Assembly: GCA_023389035.1 (NCBI GenBank)
Contig: JAEWFC010000015.1
Coordinates: forward strand, 1-64,000
Length of the DNA stretch: 64,000 bases
From: Acidobacteriota bacterium
Lineage (GTDB): Bacteria; Acidobacteriota; Blastocatellia; Pyrinomonadales; Pyrinomonadaceae
Direction of reading: 5' to 3'
The notes below the pieces were generated by a model. It worked only from the letters and a program-made list of their open reading frames with translations, ran no database searches and was not told the DNA's origin. Shown here in pieces: positions 8,022 to 16,896 of this stretch. Position numbers and translations under genes: made by a program. Numbering within the stretch: the stretch's first letter is position 1; every line of letters begins with the position of its first letter.

Positions 8022-8564
8022 TTAACGCCGCTTCTCGGCCGCCACGCGTCCAGAACTTGCATCCGTGTAGTACTTCATTGAACCCGAGGCCGCCTGTTCC
8101 GCCTCAGGACCGGTGACGGCGTTGATCGGTTGAGAGACATATTTATCTATCGCCTCGTCAATGGGCATCGCGATCACCGCTCCGGTTTCGGGGTGCTTCA
8201 TTCCGTTCTTTCGCTGTTCATCCCATATCTTGATCAGTTCACGCCACTCTGCCTGCGGCTCCCGAAGTTCGAGGTTGATCGCACCGTTCGGCCCCTGGAC
8301 TTGAAAGCCCGGTGCGCTCTGCAACCGTGGTTCGGGAGGTAATCGATCGGTATCGCTCATCATCAATGGATTGTTCGAGGACTTCGTTGCGACAGCATCC
8401 GCCTCGAGTACATTCCACAATAGAACGTGCATCAACCCGAAGGTAATAATGATCAGAAGCAAGAGCCCTACACCAAAATAGACGATGCCCTTCAGGCCGA
8501 TCAGATTCTGCTCGTACGGCTTTTCAAAATCAACGAACGTCTTTTCGTGTTTGGTCGCACCCAT
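8022..8564 (-). CDS. Single-span membrane protein of the alternative complex III cluster
   Basis: 180-aa protein without a named function. A short cytoplasmic N-terminus (MGATKHEKTFVDFEKPYEQN) is followed by one membrane helix (GIVYFGVGLLLLIIITFGLM) and a soluble periplasmic part with PPEPRLQSAPGFQVQG and an amphipathic segment (AEWRELIKIWDEQRKNG). The motif with PPEPRLQ and the C-terminal DEAIDKYVSQ is similar to small proteins encoded with actF-sco in other Acidobacteria. The position between actF (18 nt) and sco (6 nt) suggests an accessory or assembly subunit that links ACIII and the oxidase. Function is inference from context. Confidence 0.75.
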   Translation of the reverse strand: MGATKHEKTFVDFEKPYEQNLIGLKGIVYFGVGLLLLIIITFGLMHVLLWNVLEADAVATKSSNNPLMMSDTDRLPPEPRLQSAPGFQVQGPNGAINLELREPQAEWRELIKIWDEQRKNGMKHPETGAVIAMPIDEAIDKYVSQPINAVTGPEAEQAASGSMKYYTDASSGRVAAEKRR

Positions 8565-8582
8565 AATATTTACAAAAAGTGT

Positions 8583-9794
8583 CTAATGCCCCTGACCGTG
8601 CTTTATCGCATTGTCCAAGAACGGATCCATAACCGGGACCACTGGCCGACTAATATACTGGCCTAGAAAGAACCATAACCAGAAACCGCCAATCGCGACC
8701 GGAGCAGCGATGTCCATCCAGCTAAGAACGAAAGCTCCCTTTGGTATGGACGTGTCGATCCTAGGGTTCGGTGCGATCAGGTAGAACATATCCACAAGTC
8801 GCATCACAAGAATAAAGCCGGCAAGCCACGCGAGCTGGCGAGCACGCCGTTTGAAATCCTGCTGCAGCAGAATTAGAAATGGGAAAACAAAGTGGAATAT
8901 GAGCAGAATTGCCCCAACCCATTGCCAGCCGTGGGATAATCGTGTCAAATACCACGGCGTTTCTTCCGGAATATTCCCAGACCAGATGATCAAGAATTGT
9001 GAAAAATTGAAGTACGTCCAGACCATGACGAAGGCGAGCATCAGCTTGCCGATGTCATGAAGGTGTCGCTTGCCCAAAACGCGGTTCATTGGAGCGAACT
9101 GCCCAGTGTAATACAGCATGATCACGACCAGACACAATGTTGACAACGCCCACCCGATCACGAACAGCAGGCCGAACATCGTCGAAAACCAGTGGGGATC
9201 AAGACTCATTACCCAGTCGACGGACGCGAACGTTACCGCTAGGACGAAAAATATGATCGCGGGTCCTGAAAACGCGGTGGCACGCCCAAGCCAGACCGCG
9301 CCTTCTTCATAGTCTTTCGATCGATCTTGTTTCGCTGACCAATCGCTAAGCAGAAATGCTATCAAACCAAAAACTGCGAAGTACGCAAGCGATCGAACGA
9401 TCCACCAGAACGGTGTCTGGAAAGCCCCGCGTTGAATAACGGTAAAATCGTCTGCGGGTAGGTGCGTCCACTCGTAGAGCGACGAAACGCCGATCATTAT
9501 CGGAACGAAAGCCAGGAACGAAACGATCAGCGTTCGAGATGAAGCTTCCAATATTCGGCGGATAACAACGCCCCAAGCTCCGCCGGTAAGGTACTGAAGC
9601 ATCAGCAGCCCAATGCTTCCGATACTGATACCGCCCCAGAAAATGAACCCCAGCAGCCAAGATCGAAGACCCTGTTCGGGCGACATGTACGCTCCCACTG
9701 CGCATGCGAGCAACGCGATACCTCCGAGGCCTAGAAAAGCCGCGCGATACCGGCTAAGCTGCTCCGGTGCCTGATATCTTCCAAGTTCAGCCAT
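8583..9794 (-). CDS. actF: Alternative complex III subunit ActF (NrfD-like quinol oxidoreductase subunit)
   Basis: Integral membrane subunit of the quinol:cytochrome c oxidoreductase called alternative complex III. About ten hydrophobic helices run through 403 aa, beginning AAFLGLGGIALLACAVGAYM and ending with FWLWFFLGQYISRPVVPVMD. Helix content and the phrases GLLFVIGWALSTLCLVVIML and KLMLAFVMVWTYFNFSQFLI, with the conserved IIWSGNIPEE loop, are typical of ActF. Its ATG overlaps the actE stop by one base (TAATG), which implies translational coupling. It pairs with ActC in the membrane. Confidence 0.9.
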   Translation of the reverse strand: MAELGRYQAPEQLSRYRAAFLGLGGIALLACAVGAYMSPEQGLRSWLLGFIFWGGISIGSIGLLMLQYLTGGAWGVVIRRILEASSRTLIVSFLAFVPIMIGVSSLYEWTHLPADDFTVIQRGAFQTPFWWIVRSLAYFAVFGLIAFLLSDWSAKQDRSKDYEEGAVWLGRATAFSGPAIIFFVLAVTFASVDWVMSLDPHWFSTMFGLLFVIGWALSTLCLVVIMLYYTGQFAPMNRVLGKRHLHDIGKLMLAFVMVWTYFNFSQFLIIWSGNIPEETPWYLTRLSHGWQWVGAILLIFHFVFPFLILLQQDFKRRARQLAWLAGFILVMRLVDMFYLIAPNPRIDTSIPKGAFVLSWMDIAAPVAIGGFWLWFFLGQYISRPVVPVMDPFLDNAIKHGQGH

Positions 9795-10534
9795 TAGCGG
9801 GCACCTCCAGCAGTGTTTGAACTGGTATTCGTATTTGCAGTCGGCGACGCCTGCGAACTGGTATTCGCGGAATTGCTGTTCATTCTCAGGTTCTCATCCG
9901 GGTTCTGGCTCAATTGCAGTGCTCGGATGTAAGCAACAATTGCCCACCGGTCTGCGGCTGGCACCGAATCGCTGTAGCTGTTCATCCGCCCAAAACCATT
10001 AGTGATGACGTCAAAAAAGTGGCCAACCGGGGCGTTCCGCAGGCGGTCCGAATGATATGTTGGCGGCTGGACGAATCCGCGCCTTACGATCATGCCATCC
10101 CCGGCCCCAACCGGCCCATGACATACGATGCAGTAGATGTTGTAACGCTCCTCGCCCCGTTTCACCAACTCCTTCGTCACCGGGAGGGGAAACTGGTCGA
10201 TCATATTTGGGAAGCTCGTCATGACCGTATTGCCTGAAGCATCGGTCGTGGATTCGGCTACAGCATTTGGGTCCGGATTATCGATCTTTCCCGTGTGAAA
10301 AGCTTTATTCTCTTTCAAAAAGCCTCGAGCTACAGTTCCGTCCGGTGCATGACGCGATGCCAATGAGTCTGAATAGAACTCACTCTTTTTATACGTCTTG
10401 TAACGCGGCTGGTCCTGCATATCAAATCGCACACCGCAACCTGCAGCCATCACTGCGGTCAGGACAATTACGCCACGAACGGCGAAACCAAATTTCTTTG
10501 TCGGCGACCCGGTCAGGTATTTAGTGCTCAACAT
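9794..10534 (-). CDS. actE: Alternative complex III subunit ActE, monoheme cytochrome c lipoprotein
   Basis: Periplasmic electron-transfer subunit. From the ATG at 10534 it has a lipoprotein signal with lipobox MAAGC, then a cytochrome c domain with one CIVCH heme site (YNIYCIVCHGPVGAGDGMI) and a C-terminal helix DRWAIVAYIRALQLSQ. A start 7 codons upstream exists, but a perfect AGGAGG (10541-10546) lies 6 nt before the chosen ATG. The first codons overlap the 3' end of actD by 14 nt. The last about 30 residues are Asn/Ser/Thr-rich (NSNSANTSSQASPTAN) and probably disordered, like tails of CoxB and the ActB linker. It likely passes electrons from ActA toward the caa3 oxidase. Confidence 0.93.
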   Translation of the reverse strand: MLSTKYLTGSPTKKFGFAVRGVIVLTAVMAAGCGVRFDMQDQPRYKTYKKSEFYSDSLASRHAPDGTVARGFLKENKAFHTGKIDNPDPNAVAESTTDASGNTVMTSFPNMIDQFPLPVTKELVKRGEERYNIYCIVCHGPVGAGDGMIVRRGFVQPPTYHSDRLRNAPVGHFFDVITNGFGRMNSYSDSVPAADRWAIVAYIRALQLSQNPDENLRMNSNSANTSSQASPTANTNTSSNTAGGAR

Positions 10535-11054
10535 CAAATACCTCCTGAGCTCCAAGGCTATTCATAAACTCTCGTGTCTCGCCATCGTCGAACTTGGGGT
10601 CAGCAGTCTCGATCAACAAAAAGAACTTTTCACGCGTGGCAAGAGCAAAACGCGGGACATTGAAGACCGGGTGATAAGGGCGCGGAAGCCCATTCAAGAA
10701 AAGCATCCCAAAGACCGCGGTAAATCCCGCAAGGAGAATAGTCAACTCATACGCAGGCGGCACAAACGACGGCCAGCTCAGATAGGGCCGCCCGCCGACA
10801 TTGAGCGGGTAATCAATGTAATGGACGAAAACCTGCAACCCGATGCCTAAAAACATACCGGTCAATCCGCCGAAGAAAACAAGCACGGGCAGAATGCTCC
10901 GCTTGATACCGAGAGCCTCATCGATCTCGTGCAGCGGGAACGGTGAGAAAGCGTCGGTTTTTGTAAAACCGGCTTCCCGCACCTTGTTCGCTGCATCGAC
11001 CAGCTCAGTGGCGGTGTCGAATTCAGCAAGCAATCCGTAAATGTTCTCCCTCAT
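10521..11054 (-). CDS. actD: Alternative complex III subunit ActD (DUF3341)
   Basis: 177-aa membrane subunit with two helices: LPVLVFFGGLTGMFLGIGLQ and ELTILLAGFTAVFGMLFLNG. The N-terminal domain reads MRENIYGLLAEFDTATELVD, the standard opening of DUF3341 proteins, and the phrase ILPVLVFFGGLTG with PLNVGGRPYLSWPSFVPPAYE between helices is diagnostic. The C-terminal soluble part (FFLLIETADPKFD) is ferredoxin-like in known structures. ActD lacks cofactors and holds ActA, ActB and ActC together. It ends inside the start of actE. Confidence 0.93.
   Translation of the reverse strand: MRENIYGLLAEFDTATELVDAANKVREAGFTKTDAFSPFPLHEIDEALGIKRSILPVLVFFGGLTGMFLGIGLQVFVHYIDYPLNVGGRPYLSWPSFVPPAYELTILLAGFTAVFGMLFLNGLPRPYHPVFNVPRFALATREKFFLLIETADPKFDDGETREFMNSLGAQEVFDVEH
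10541..10546 (-). promoter_or_regulatory. Strong ribosome-binding site deciding the actE start
   Basis: Perfect AGGAGG on the minus strand, 6 nt before the ATG at 10534 and inside the end of actD. It rules in favour of that ATG over the one 21 nt upstream. Confidence 0.85.
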
Positions 11055-11125
11055 ACCTTTTTCCCGAAACAGACTTTCCGAAGCTCCAGCTGATTTACTC
11101 TCTTCTCCAATTATCGCCCCTGACC

Positions 11126-12574
11126 TTACTCGTTCGGCGGATCGGTCCGATCATATGTTGATTCGACCTCAAGAACGCTTTCGTCAAAATCCTGCTGATG
11201 CCCGTGGACGTTCGCATCCGGCAGAAGCGTTCTGACCTCGAAGATCGAAATGATCGGAAGAAACCTCACAAATAGGAATATCAGCGAGAAGAAGAAGCCC
11301 AACGTTCCTACAAACATCGTGATGTCCCAGATCGACGGGGCGTACATGCCCCATGAAGACGGCAAGAAATCACGGTTGAGGCTCGTGATGATGATCACGA
11401 AGCGTTCCAGCCACATCCCGATACTTACGATCACCGAGATCACAAAAAGCCAAAATGCACTTTCACGAAACCGCTTGAACCACAACAGCTGTATCGACAT
11501 GCCGTTGCAGAGGATAAGCAGCCAGTATGACCACCAGTACGGCCCGTACCAGATGCGGTTTTGCATCATGAACCACTCGTACTGACTAGCGCTGTACCAC
11601 GCGAAATAAAGTTCCATCGCGTATCCGTAGACTACGATCATTCCGGTCGCGAGCATCACCTTACCCATATATATCAGGTGGGTATCGGTGATGAAATCCT
11701 TCATGTTGTACCAAACCCTCAGCGGTATGCAGAGGATCAGTACCATGGCGAATCCGGCGAATATGGCACCGGCAACGAAGTACGGCGGAAAGATGGTGGC
11801 GTGCCAACCCGGCAGCTGCGACACCGCGAAGTCGAACGATACGATAGAGTGCACGGAGAGCACCAGCGGCGTTGAGAGTCCGGCCAGAAGCAGGTACGCG
11901 ATCTCGTAGCGGTGCCAGTGACGGGCACTTCCCCGCCATCCCCAAGACAAAATGCCGTATGCAAACTTAAAGTACTTGTTCTTTGCCCGATCGCGTAAGG
12001 TCGCAAGGTCCGGGATCAATCCCACGTACCAAAACAGCAGCGAGATCGTCGCATATGTAGAAACTGCGAACACATCCCAGATCAGCGGGCTTCTGAACTG
12101 CGGCCAGATTCCCATCGTGTTCGGATATGGGAAAAGCCAGTAAGCGGCCAGCCACGGACGACCCGTATGAAGTAGTGGAAAAACTGCCGCGTTCGCTACG
12201 GCAAACAATGTCATTGCCTCAGCGAAACGGTTGATCGATGTTCTCCACTTCTGATTAAGCAGTAAAAGGATCGCGGAGATCAGCGTACCGGCGTGTCCGA
12301 TACCGATCCACCAAACAAAATTGATGATCGGAAAGGCCCAACCAACCGGTTGGTTGTTACCAAACACGCCCATGCCCTTAGCGAGCAGGTACACGACCGA
12401 CATCAGCAGCAGCTGAGCCGTCATGAATGCGATACCAAAGCCGATGAACCAAAAAGCAGGTGTCCGCTTTTTTAGCGTCAGGTCACTGATCTTGTCTGAT
12501 ACAGTGCCGAACGTATGATCGCCCTCGACCATCGGCGGGTAGATCTTCTGTTGGATATCCTTTAGATCCGACAT
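11126..12574 (-). CDS. actC: Alternative complex III subunit ActC (NrfD-like)
   Basis: Large membrane subunit of about 480 aa with ten hydrophobic helices; it forms the quinol site and a possible proton path with ActB. Recognisable segments are the opening EGDHTFGTVSDKISDLTLKK, GWAFPIINFVWWIGIGHAGT, AVFPLLHTGRPWLAAYWLFP, and MWLERFVIIITSLNRDFLPS. The start could be the ATG at 12613 (13 residues longer); the one at 12574 begins MSDLKDIQQ, has GGAA just upstream, and fits family length better. The C-terminal tail after the last helix is acidic. There is a 72-nt gap before actD. Confidence 0.92.
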   Translation of the reverse strand: MSDLKDIQQKIYPPMVEGDHTFGTVSDKISDLTLKKRTPAFWFIGFGIAFMTAQLLLMSVVYLLAKGMGVFGNNQPVGWAFPIINFVWWIGIGHAGTLISAILLLLNQKWRTSINRFAEAMTLFAVANAAVFPLLHTGRPWLAAYWLFPYPNTMGIWPQFRSPLIWDVFAVSTYATISLLFWYVGLIPDLATLRDRAKNKYFKFAYGILSWGWRGSARHWHRYEIAYLLLAGLSTPLVLSVHSIVSFDFAVSQLPGWHATIFPPYFVAGAIFAGFAMVLILCIPLRVWYNMKDFITDTHLIYMGKVMLATGMIVVYGYAMELYFAWYSASQYEWFMMQNRIWYGPYWWSYWLLILCNGMSIQLLWFKRFRESAFWLFVISVIVSIGMWLERFVIIITSLNRDFLPSSWGMYAPSIWDITMFVGTLGFFFSLIFLFVRFLPIISIFEVRTLLPDANVHGHQQDFDESVLEVESTYDRTDPPNE

Positions 12575-12649
12575 ATTTTTCCGGTTCCGGCTCGCGAAAC
12601 TTTTGAAGACCATTGCGTGCCCAGAGAGTGCGGCAACAGCTTCAAGAAC

Positions 12650-15600
12650 TTAGTGCCCGTCTCCTCCCTCTTTCTTTGCGGGATACGACTTCACTTTTTT
12701 CAGAGGCTTATAATCCGGCATCTCCGGGTTCATGTTCTTGAGGGCCGACATATAAGTCGTCCTCGGCTGCGTGTTCAACTCGTTCAAGAGATTATAGTTA
12801 CGCTTATCCTGCTTCAGCGCCGCGACCTTGCTCAACGGATCATTCTGATCACCAAATACGATCGCGTTTGTGGGACACACCGACTGGCACGCGGTGACCA
12901 CTTCCCCGTCCGCTATCCGCCGCCCGTCTTTCTCGGCTTCGATCCTGGCCTGCGAGATACGCTGGGTACAGAAGGTGCACTTCTCCATCACACCGCGGCT
13001 TCGTATCGTAACCTCGGGATTACGCATGAGCTTGTACTGCGGGGTATCCCAGTCCTGATACAACATAAAGTTGAATCGTCGAACCTTGTATGGGCAGTTA
13101 TTCGAACAGTACCTTGTACCGACACAGCGGTTGTAAACCATGTCGTTCAATCCTTCCGGACTGTGAACTGTCGCGTGAACGGGACAAACGACCTCACAGG
13201 GAGCGAGTTCACATTGCTGACATAGGATCGGCTGGAAATGGGCACCGCCGGGTGCGTTAATATCATCGCCCGAATAGTAAGTGTCAATTCGGAGCCAGTG
13301 CATTTCACGGCTGCGCTCGACCTGCTCTTTGCCTACGACAGGGATATTGTTCTCGGACTGACACGCGATCACGCAGGCGTTGCAGCCCACGCATGCGTTC
13401 AGATCGATCGTCATCGCCCATTTATAGTTCTCTGCGTACTGTTTATGGTAGGTCTCGGTCGGGTACATTGAAAGTGGATATTCGTCTTTCTGACGTCCCA
13501 TCTCAGGATCTTTTTTCCACTCTTCAACCTCAAAAACTCGCAGAAGGTCACGTCCCTCCAAGCTAAAATGGATCTGTCCGGATGCGATCTCTGCTTTAGT
13601 ACCAGTTTTAACGATGTCCCCGGTCGCGATCTGCATTGCATCGGAACGCAAGCCGCTAAAAACGTTATAACCGATCCCCGTACCGACACGCCCTGCTCTT
13701 GAGCGGCCGTATCCCATTGTCAGGGTGATTACATCGTCAGGTTGACCCGGCGATATCCAGGCAGGCACGTTAGCGACCTCGCCTCCCGGTAACCGTACAG
13801 TCAAAACGTCTGCCGACATGTTGGTGCCGCGAGTTTCGATAAACGAGATCCCGCGTTCACCGCCAGAGATTTCTTCAGGATCGTTTCCACGATTCAGCTG
13901 CAGCCTGGCTGCGGTTGCAGGGCTCACCAACGCGACGTTTTCCCAGGTGATCTTACTGATCGGCTTCGGAAGCTCTTGCAGCCAGCCATTGTTCGTAAAT
14001 CGTCCGTCGTAAACGGTCGGATCAGGCAGGATCGTGAATTCGATGGGCCCGTTCGACTGGGGAGCCGGCGTCGGCTGAGCGAGAAATCCGGTATTTGCGG
14101 CTACGGACGTAAGCGGAAGGGCTGAATTCGCTATGAACCCGTCATGGATCGCCTTCCGCCAGTTGTCCTCGAAAGTACGCGGTGTCGCAGCGGTCGGTGT
14201 TGCTGCGGACGCAGGCGACGGAGCGGCCGCAGGGCTAGCTGTGGCTTGCGGTGTCGCTGCCGGCGTCGCGTTATTTGCAGCAGTAGGAGTTCCTCCTGAC
14301 GTTCCGGTTCCGTTCGTCGGCGTTGCAGCCGCCGGAACCGGCCTAGCTGCAGGTGCTGCCGGGCTCAGATTTCGCGATTGCCAATGATCGCGGACAATAT
14401 CCAGATCCTTCTTGTCGAAGTTCTCTCGGAAAAACAGCTGGATTATCTCCGCCTCGCTTTTCCCTTCATACAGCGGGGCCACGAGCGGCTGTGTAAGCGT
14501 CACCGTCCCATCATAAGCACGTGCGTCAGACCACGTCTCAAGGTAGTGCTTTGCAGGAACGTGCCACTGGCAGATCTCGGCCGTCTCATCAAAGTACAGG
14601 CCCGTGTGGACACGCATCGGGACCTTCTCTAACCGCTCGAGCGATAACTTCAGGTCAGACGGCGTATTGTAAACAGCGTTTCCGCCAATAAAGACAAGCA
14701 TCTTGACCCGGCCGGCATCGATGTCAGCGACCAGCTCACGCAGCTGTTCGGTTTGCGTCTTTTCCGACGGAGTCAGCGGTGCCGTGTATGAGACCGTAGT
14801 GCCAACATTCCCAAGAGCCGCATTTATCGCGTGTGCAAGTGCGTGCACAGCAGGCGGCTGATGGTCGCCGGCGATCACAAGCGACCGGCCGCGAAATGCC
14901 TGAAGGTCGCGAGCCATCGCCGCGATCCACTCAGCGTTTTCCGTGTACGACGAAACTGCTCCCGATACACCGAGAGCGGCCGCAACCGCTTTAGCGATCT
15001 CAGTCATCTGACTAGGTTTCACCGCTAGCCGATGATCGGCCTTTGCCCCCATCAGGGTGGTGGTGGTCTCGATCGCGTAAAGACGGTTAATGTTCTGTTT
15101 CTCAGCAGTTAGCTCCCTCGAGCGGGCGTAGTCTTTTATATATCTTACGTTGAAGCCGGAGAATATGTCTGCATCCAACGAAAGCACCCGCTCTGCCGCT
15201 TCGAAATTGTAGATCGTGTGAACAGGTGAACCGAAAGCAAGCCGCGCACCGGCGATAGCATTATCGTTATTAACCGGCTCGTATTGATACCAGCGGGCAT
15301 TCGGCATTTCGGCTGACAGCCGCTGAAACTGGTCTTGTATCGTCGGCGATGTGATGGTTTCGGTCAAAAACCTTACGCCGGCACCACCGTCAGCTCTGTT
15401 TGCGTCGATCTCGCCGCGAATGGCGGTCATGAAATTCTGCCAATTTGAGGAACTGCCCCGGTATCGAACCTCTTGCGAGCGGTCCGGGTCATACATGCCC
15501 AGCAGGGACGCTTGTGCGTAAGTGTCTGTCGCACCAAGACTTCCCGGATGGTCCGGGTTTCCCTCAACCTTGATCGGACGGCCGTCAAATGATTTCCCTA

Positions 15601-15952
15601 GAAGCCCGGTTGCGATACCACCTAGCGTCATCGCCGTCGCATAAAACATCGGACGTCCCGGAAGCATGTCATCCGGAGGATTGACGTAAGGGACGATCTT
15701 TTCCGGCGGCTGGATCACACATCCGGATAAACCAGCGAGTGCTAGCGACGCTCCCATTACCTTCACAAAATTGCGGCGGCTTAGCGAATCATCCCAAGTC
15801 TCGGCGTGAACGGGAAACTCACCCTTAACGTATTCGGCGAATTCCGGAGCGTCGACAAATTCGTCAACGCTGCGCCAATACTCTTTTCCGCTTTGCGAAA
15901 GGATCTGGTCGCGTAACGACGCAAAATTTTGTTTGCTATCCTGACTAGGCAT
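12650..15952 (-). CDS. actB: Alternative complex III subunit ActB (molybdopterin-oxidoreductase-like and iron-sulfur fusion)
   Basis: 1100-aa periplasmic subunit exported by Tat: the twin-arginine SRRNFVKVMGASLALAGLSG ends in a lipobox-like Cys. The first about 520 residues resemble molybdopterin oxidoreductases but are not expected to bind Mo. The C-terminal part has ferredoxin-type Cys motifs: NACVGCNACVIACQ, CQQCELAPCEVVCP, RCVGTRYCSNNCP, and KCTFCTQRI with CQSVCP, enough for one 3Fe-4S and three 4Fe-4S clusters. Residues about 529-593 form a Pro/Ala/Thr/Ser/Gly-rich linker that is not part of the core fold. It begins 22 nt after actA and is followed by actC. Confidence 0.95.
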   Translation of the reverse strand: MPSQDSKQNFASLRDQILSQSGKEYWRSVDEFVDAPEFAEYVKGEFPVHAETWDDSLSRRNFVKVMGASLALAGLSGCVIQPPEKIVPYVNPPDDMLPGRPMFYATAMTLGGIATGLLGKSFDGRPIKVEGNPDHPGSLGATDTYAQASLLGMYDPDRSQEVRYRGSSSNWQNFMTAIRGEIDANRADGGAGVRFLTETITSPTIQDQFQRLSAEMPNARWYQYEPVNNDNAIAGARLAFGSPVHTIYNFEAAERVLSLDADIFSGFNVRYIKDYARSRELTAEKQNINRLYAIETTTTLMGAKADHRLAVKPSQMTEIAKAVAAALGVSGAVSSYTENAEWIAAMARDLQAFRGRSLVIAGDHQPPAVHALAHAINAALGNVGTTVSYTAPLTPSEKTQTEQLRELVADIDAGRVKMLVFIGGNAVYNTPSDLKLSLERLEKVPMRVHTGLYFDETAEICQWHVPAKHYLETWSDARAYDGTVTLTQPLVAPLYEGKSEAEIIQLFFRENFDKKDLDIVRDHWQSRNLSPAAPAARPVPAAATPTNGTGTSGGTPTAANNATPAATPQATASPAAAPSPASAATPTAATPRTFEDNWRKAIHDGFIANSALPLTSVAANTGFLAQPTPAPQSNGPIEFTILPDPTVYDGRFTNNGWLQELPKPISKITWENVALVSPATAARLQLNRGNDPEEISGGERGISFIETRGTNMSADVLTVRLPGGEVANVPAWISPGQPDDVITLTMGYGRSRAGRVGTGIGYNVFSGLRSDAMQIATGDIVKTGTKAEIASGQIHFSLEGRDLLRVFEVEEWKKDPEMGRQKDEYPLSMYPTETYHKQYAENYKWAMTIDLNACVGCNACVIACQSENNIPVVGKEQVERSREMHWLRIDTYYSGDDINAPGGAHFQPILCQQCELAPCEVVCPVHATVHSPEGLNDMVYNRCVGTRYCSNNCPYKVRRFNFMLYQDWDTPQYKLMRNPEVTIRSRGVMEKCTFCTQRISQARIEAEKDGRRIADGEVVTACQSVCPTNAIVFGDQNDPLSKVAALKQDKRNYNLLNELNTQPRTTYMSALKNMNPEMPDYKPLKKVKSYPAKKEGGDGH

Positions 15953-15974
15953 CGTGATCGTGATTCCTCGCTGT

Positions 15975-16634
15975 CTACCTGTGACAAACTGAACAGCTTG
16001 TCAGCATCTCTTTGCTGCGTATCCGGTAATCCTGTTTCAACTGCAGCCGCTCTTCAGCCGTTATGTCGCTGTCCTTCCACTGCATGTTGTAGATCTCGCT
16101 CTTCGGCCTGATGAACTTCTCCGGCTCCCTGTGACAGGCGAGGCACCACTCCATTTGGAGCGTGTTCTCCTGATATACCGACGGCATGTTGTCGATCGCC
16201 CCGTGGCACGTAGAACAGCCAACTCCTTTCGCGACGTGAATGCTGTGGTTGAAATAAGTATATTCCGGAAGATCGTGCACTCTTTCCCACTCGATCGGCT
16301 TGTTATCGCGGTAGCTTGCACGAACCGGCTCAAGATACGGGCTGTCTGCCCATATCTGGCTGTGACAGTTCATACATGTCTGGGTAGACGGCATTCCGGC
16401 CGAGGCGGTCGTCTCGACCGTTGTGTGGCAGTACCTGCAATCTATGCCGTCATCACCTACGTGGTGCTTGTGGCTGAACTGGACCGGTTGCTGTTTTTCA
16501 ACGTATCGGCCAGTTAGATACGACGAGCGAGCCACCTGCGTGTAAACAAAGAACGCAGTACCCGCGAGTATCACGCCGAGGATCATACTGATCCGCGCGA
16601 TGTTATTTGCACTCTTTGGAAAGAATTGAGCCAT
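15975..16634 (-). CDS. actA: Alternative complex III subunit ActA, pentaheme cytochrome c
   Basis: 219-aa membrane-anchored cytochrome. One N-terminal helix (ARISMILGVILAGTAFFVYT) is followed by five heme c sites: CRYCH, CMNCH, CSTCH, CLACH and CSVCH, plus extra His ligands in QFSHKHHVG and FNHSIHV. Five CxxCH motifs and this order match ActA of Rhodothermus-type complex III. It is the first gene of the operon. The start at 16634 gives a short charged N-terminus before the helix; the upstream 262 nt carry the likely promoter. Confidence 0.95.
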   Translation of the reverse strand: MAQFFPKSANNIARISMILGVILAGTAFFVYTQVARSSYLTGRYVEKQQPVQFSHKHHVGDDGIDCRYCHTTVETTASAGMPSTQTCMNCHSQIWADSPYLEPVRASYRDNKPIEWERVHDLPEYTYFNHSIHVAKGVGCSTCHGAIDNMPSVYQENTLQMEWCLACHREPEKFIRPKSEIYNMQWKDSDITAEERLQLKQDYRIRSKEMLTSCSVCHR

Positions 16635-16896
16635 TTTCTGAGTTACAACGTCGTGATCGACCGGTACCGGATAAGATAATTCCCATTCTTGGGCGAACTT
16701 CGCCTAAGAAGAGAACATCAAAAACTAAATTTTTCAGAGAATTACCGTAAAACTGCCCTAATTCTACTAAATCCACGAAAAACCGCAAACGCAACAGTTG
16801 CAAATTATCGCGTACGGGCGATTTGTGCAACTTTTCACAATATTAGAATCTCTGATGAGCCAAATTACGTTGAAATTGCCACGCCGCGAATAGCGA
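16635..16896 (-). promoter_or_regulatory. Upstream region of the act-cox operon with two inverted repeats
   Basis: This 262-nt gap lies between the ROK gene and actA, both on the minus strand, so it should hold the operon promoter. It contains a 10-bp quasi-palindrome CTTGGGCGAA-C-TTCGCCTAAG (16688-16708, one mismatch) about 54 nt before the actA start, and a two-part hairpin GTTGCA...TGCAAC enclosing ATCGC...GCGAT (16797-16831). I could not assign -35/-10 boxes with confidence. The first repeat is the better operator candidate. Confidence 0.35.

Noticed and set aside
12617..13225. 202-residue open frame opposite actB.
   Set aside because: Antisense to the Fe-S domain of ActB with full Cys motifs; the frame is a shadow of GC-rich coding.
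16797..16831. Hairpin GTTGCA/ATCGC as terminator of the ROK gene.
   Set aside because: The T-run (CTTTTC) follows on the plus strand only, while the ROK gene is on the minus strand; it is left as an unexplained inverted repeat.
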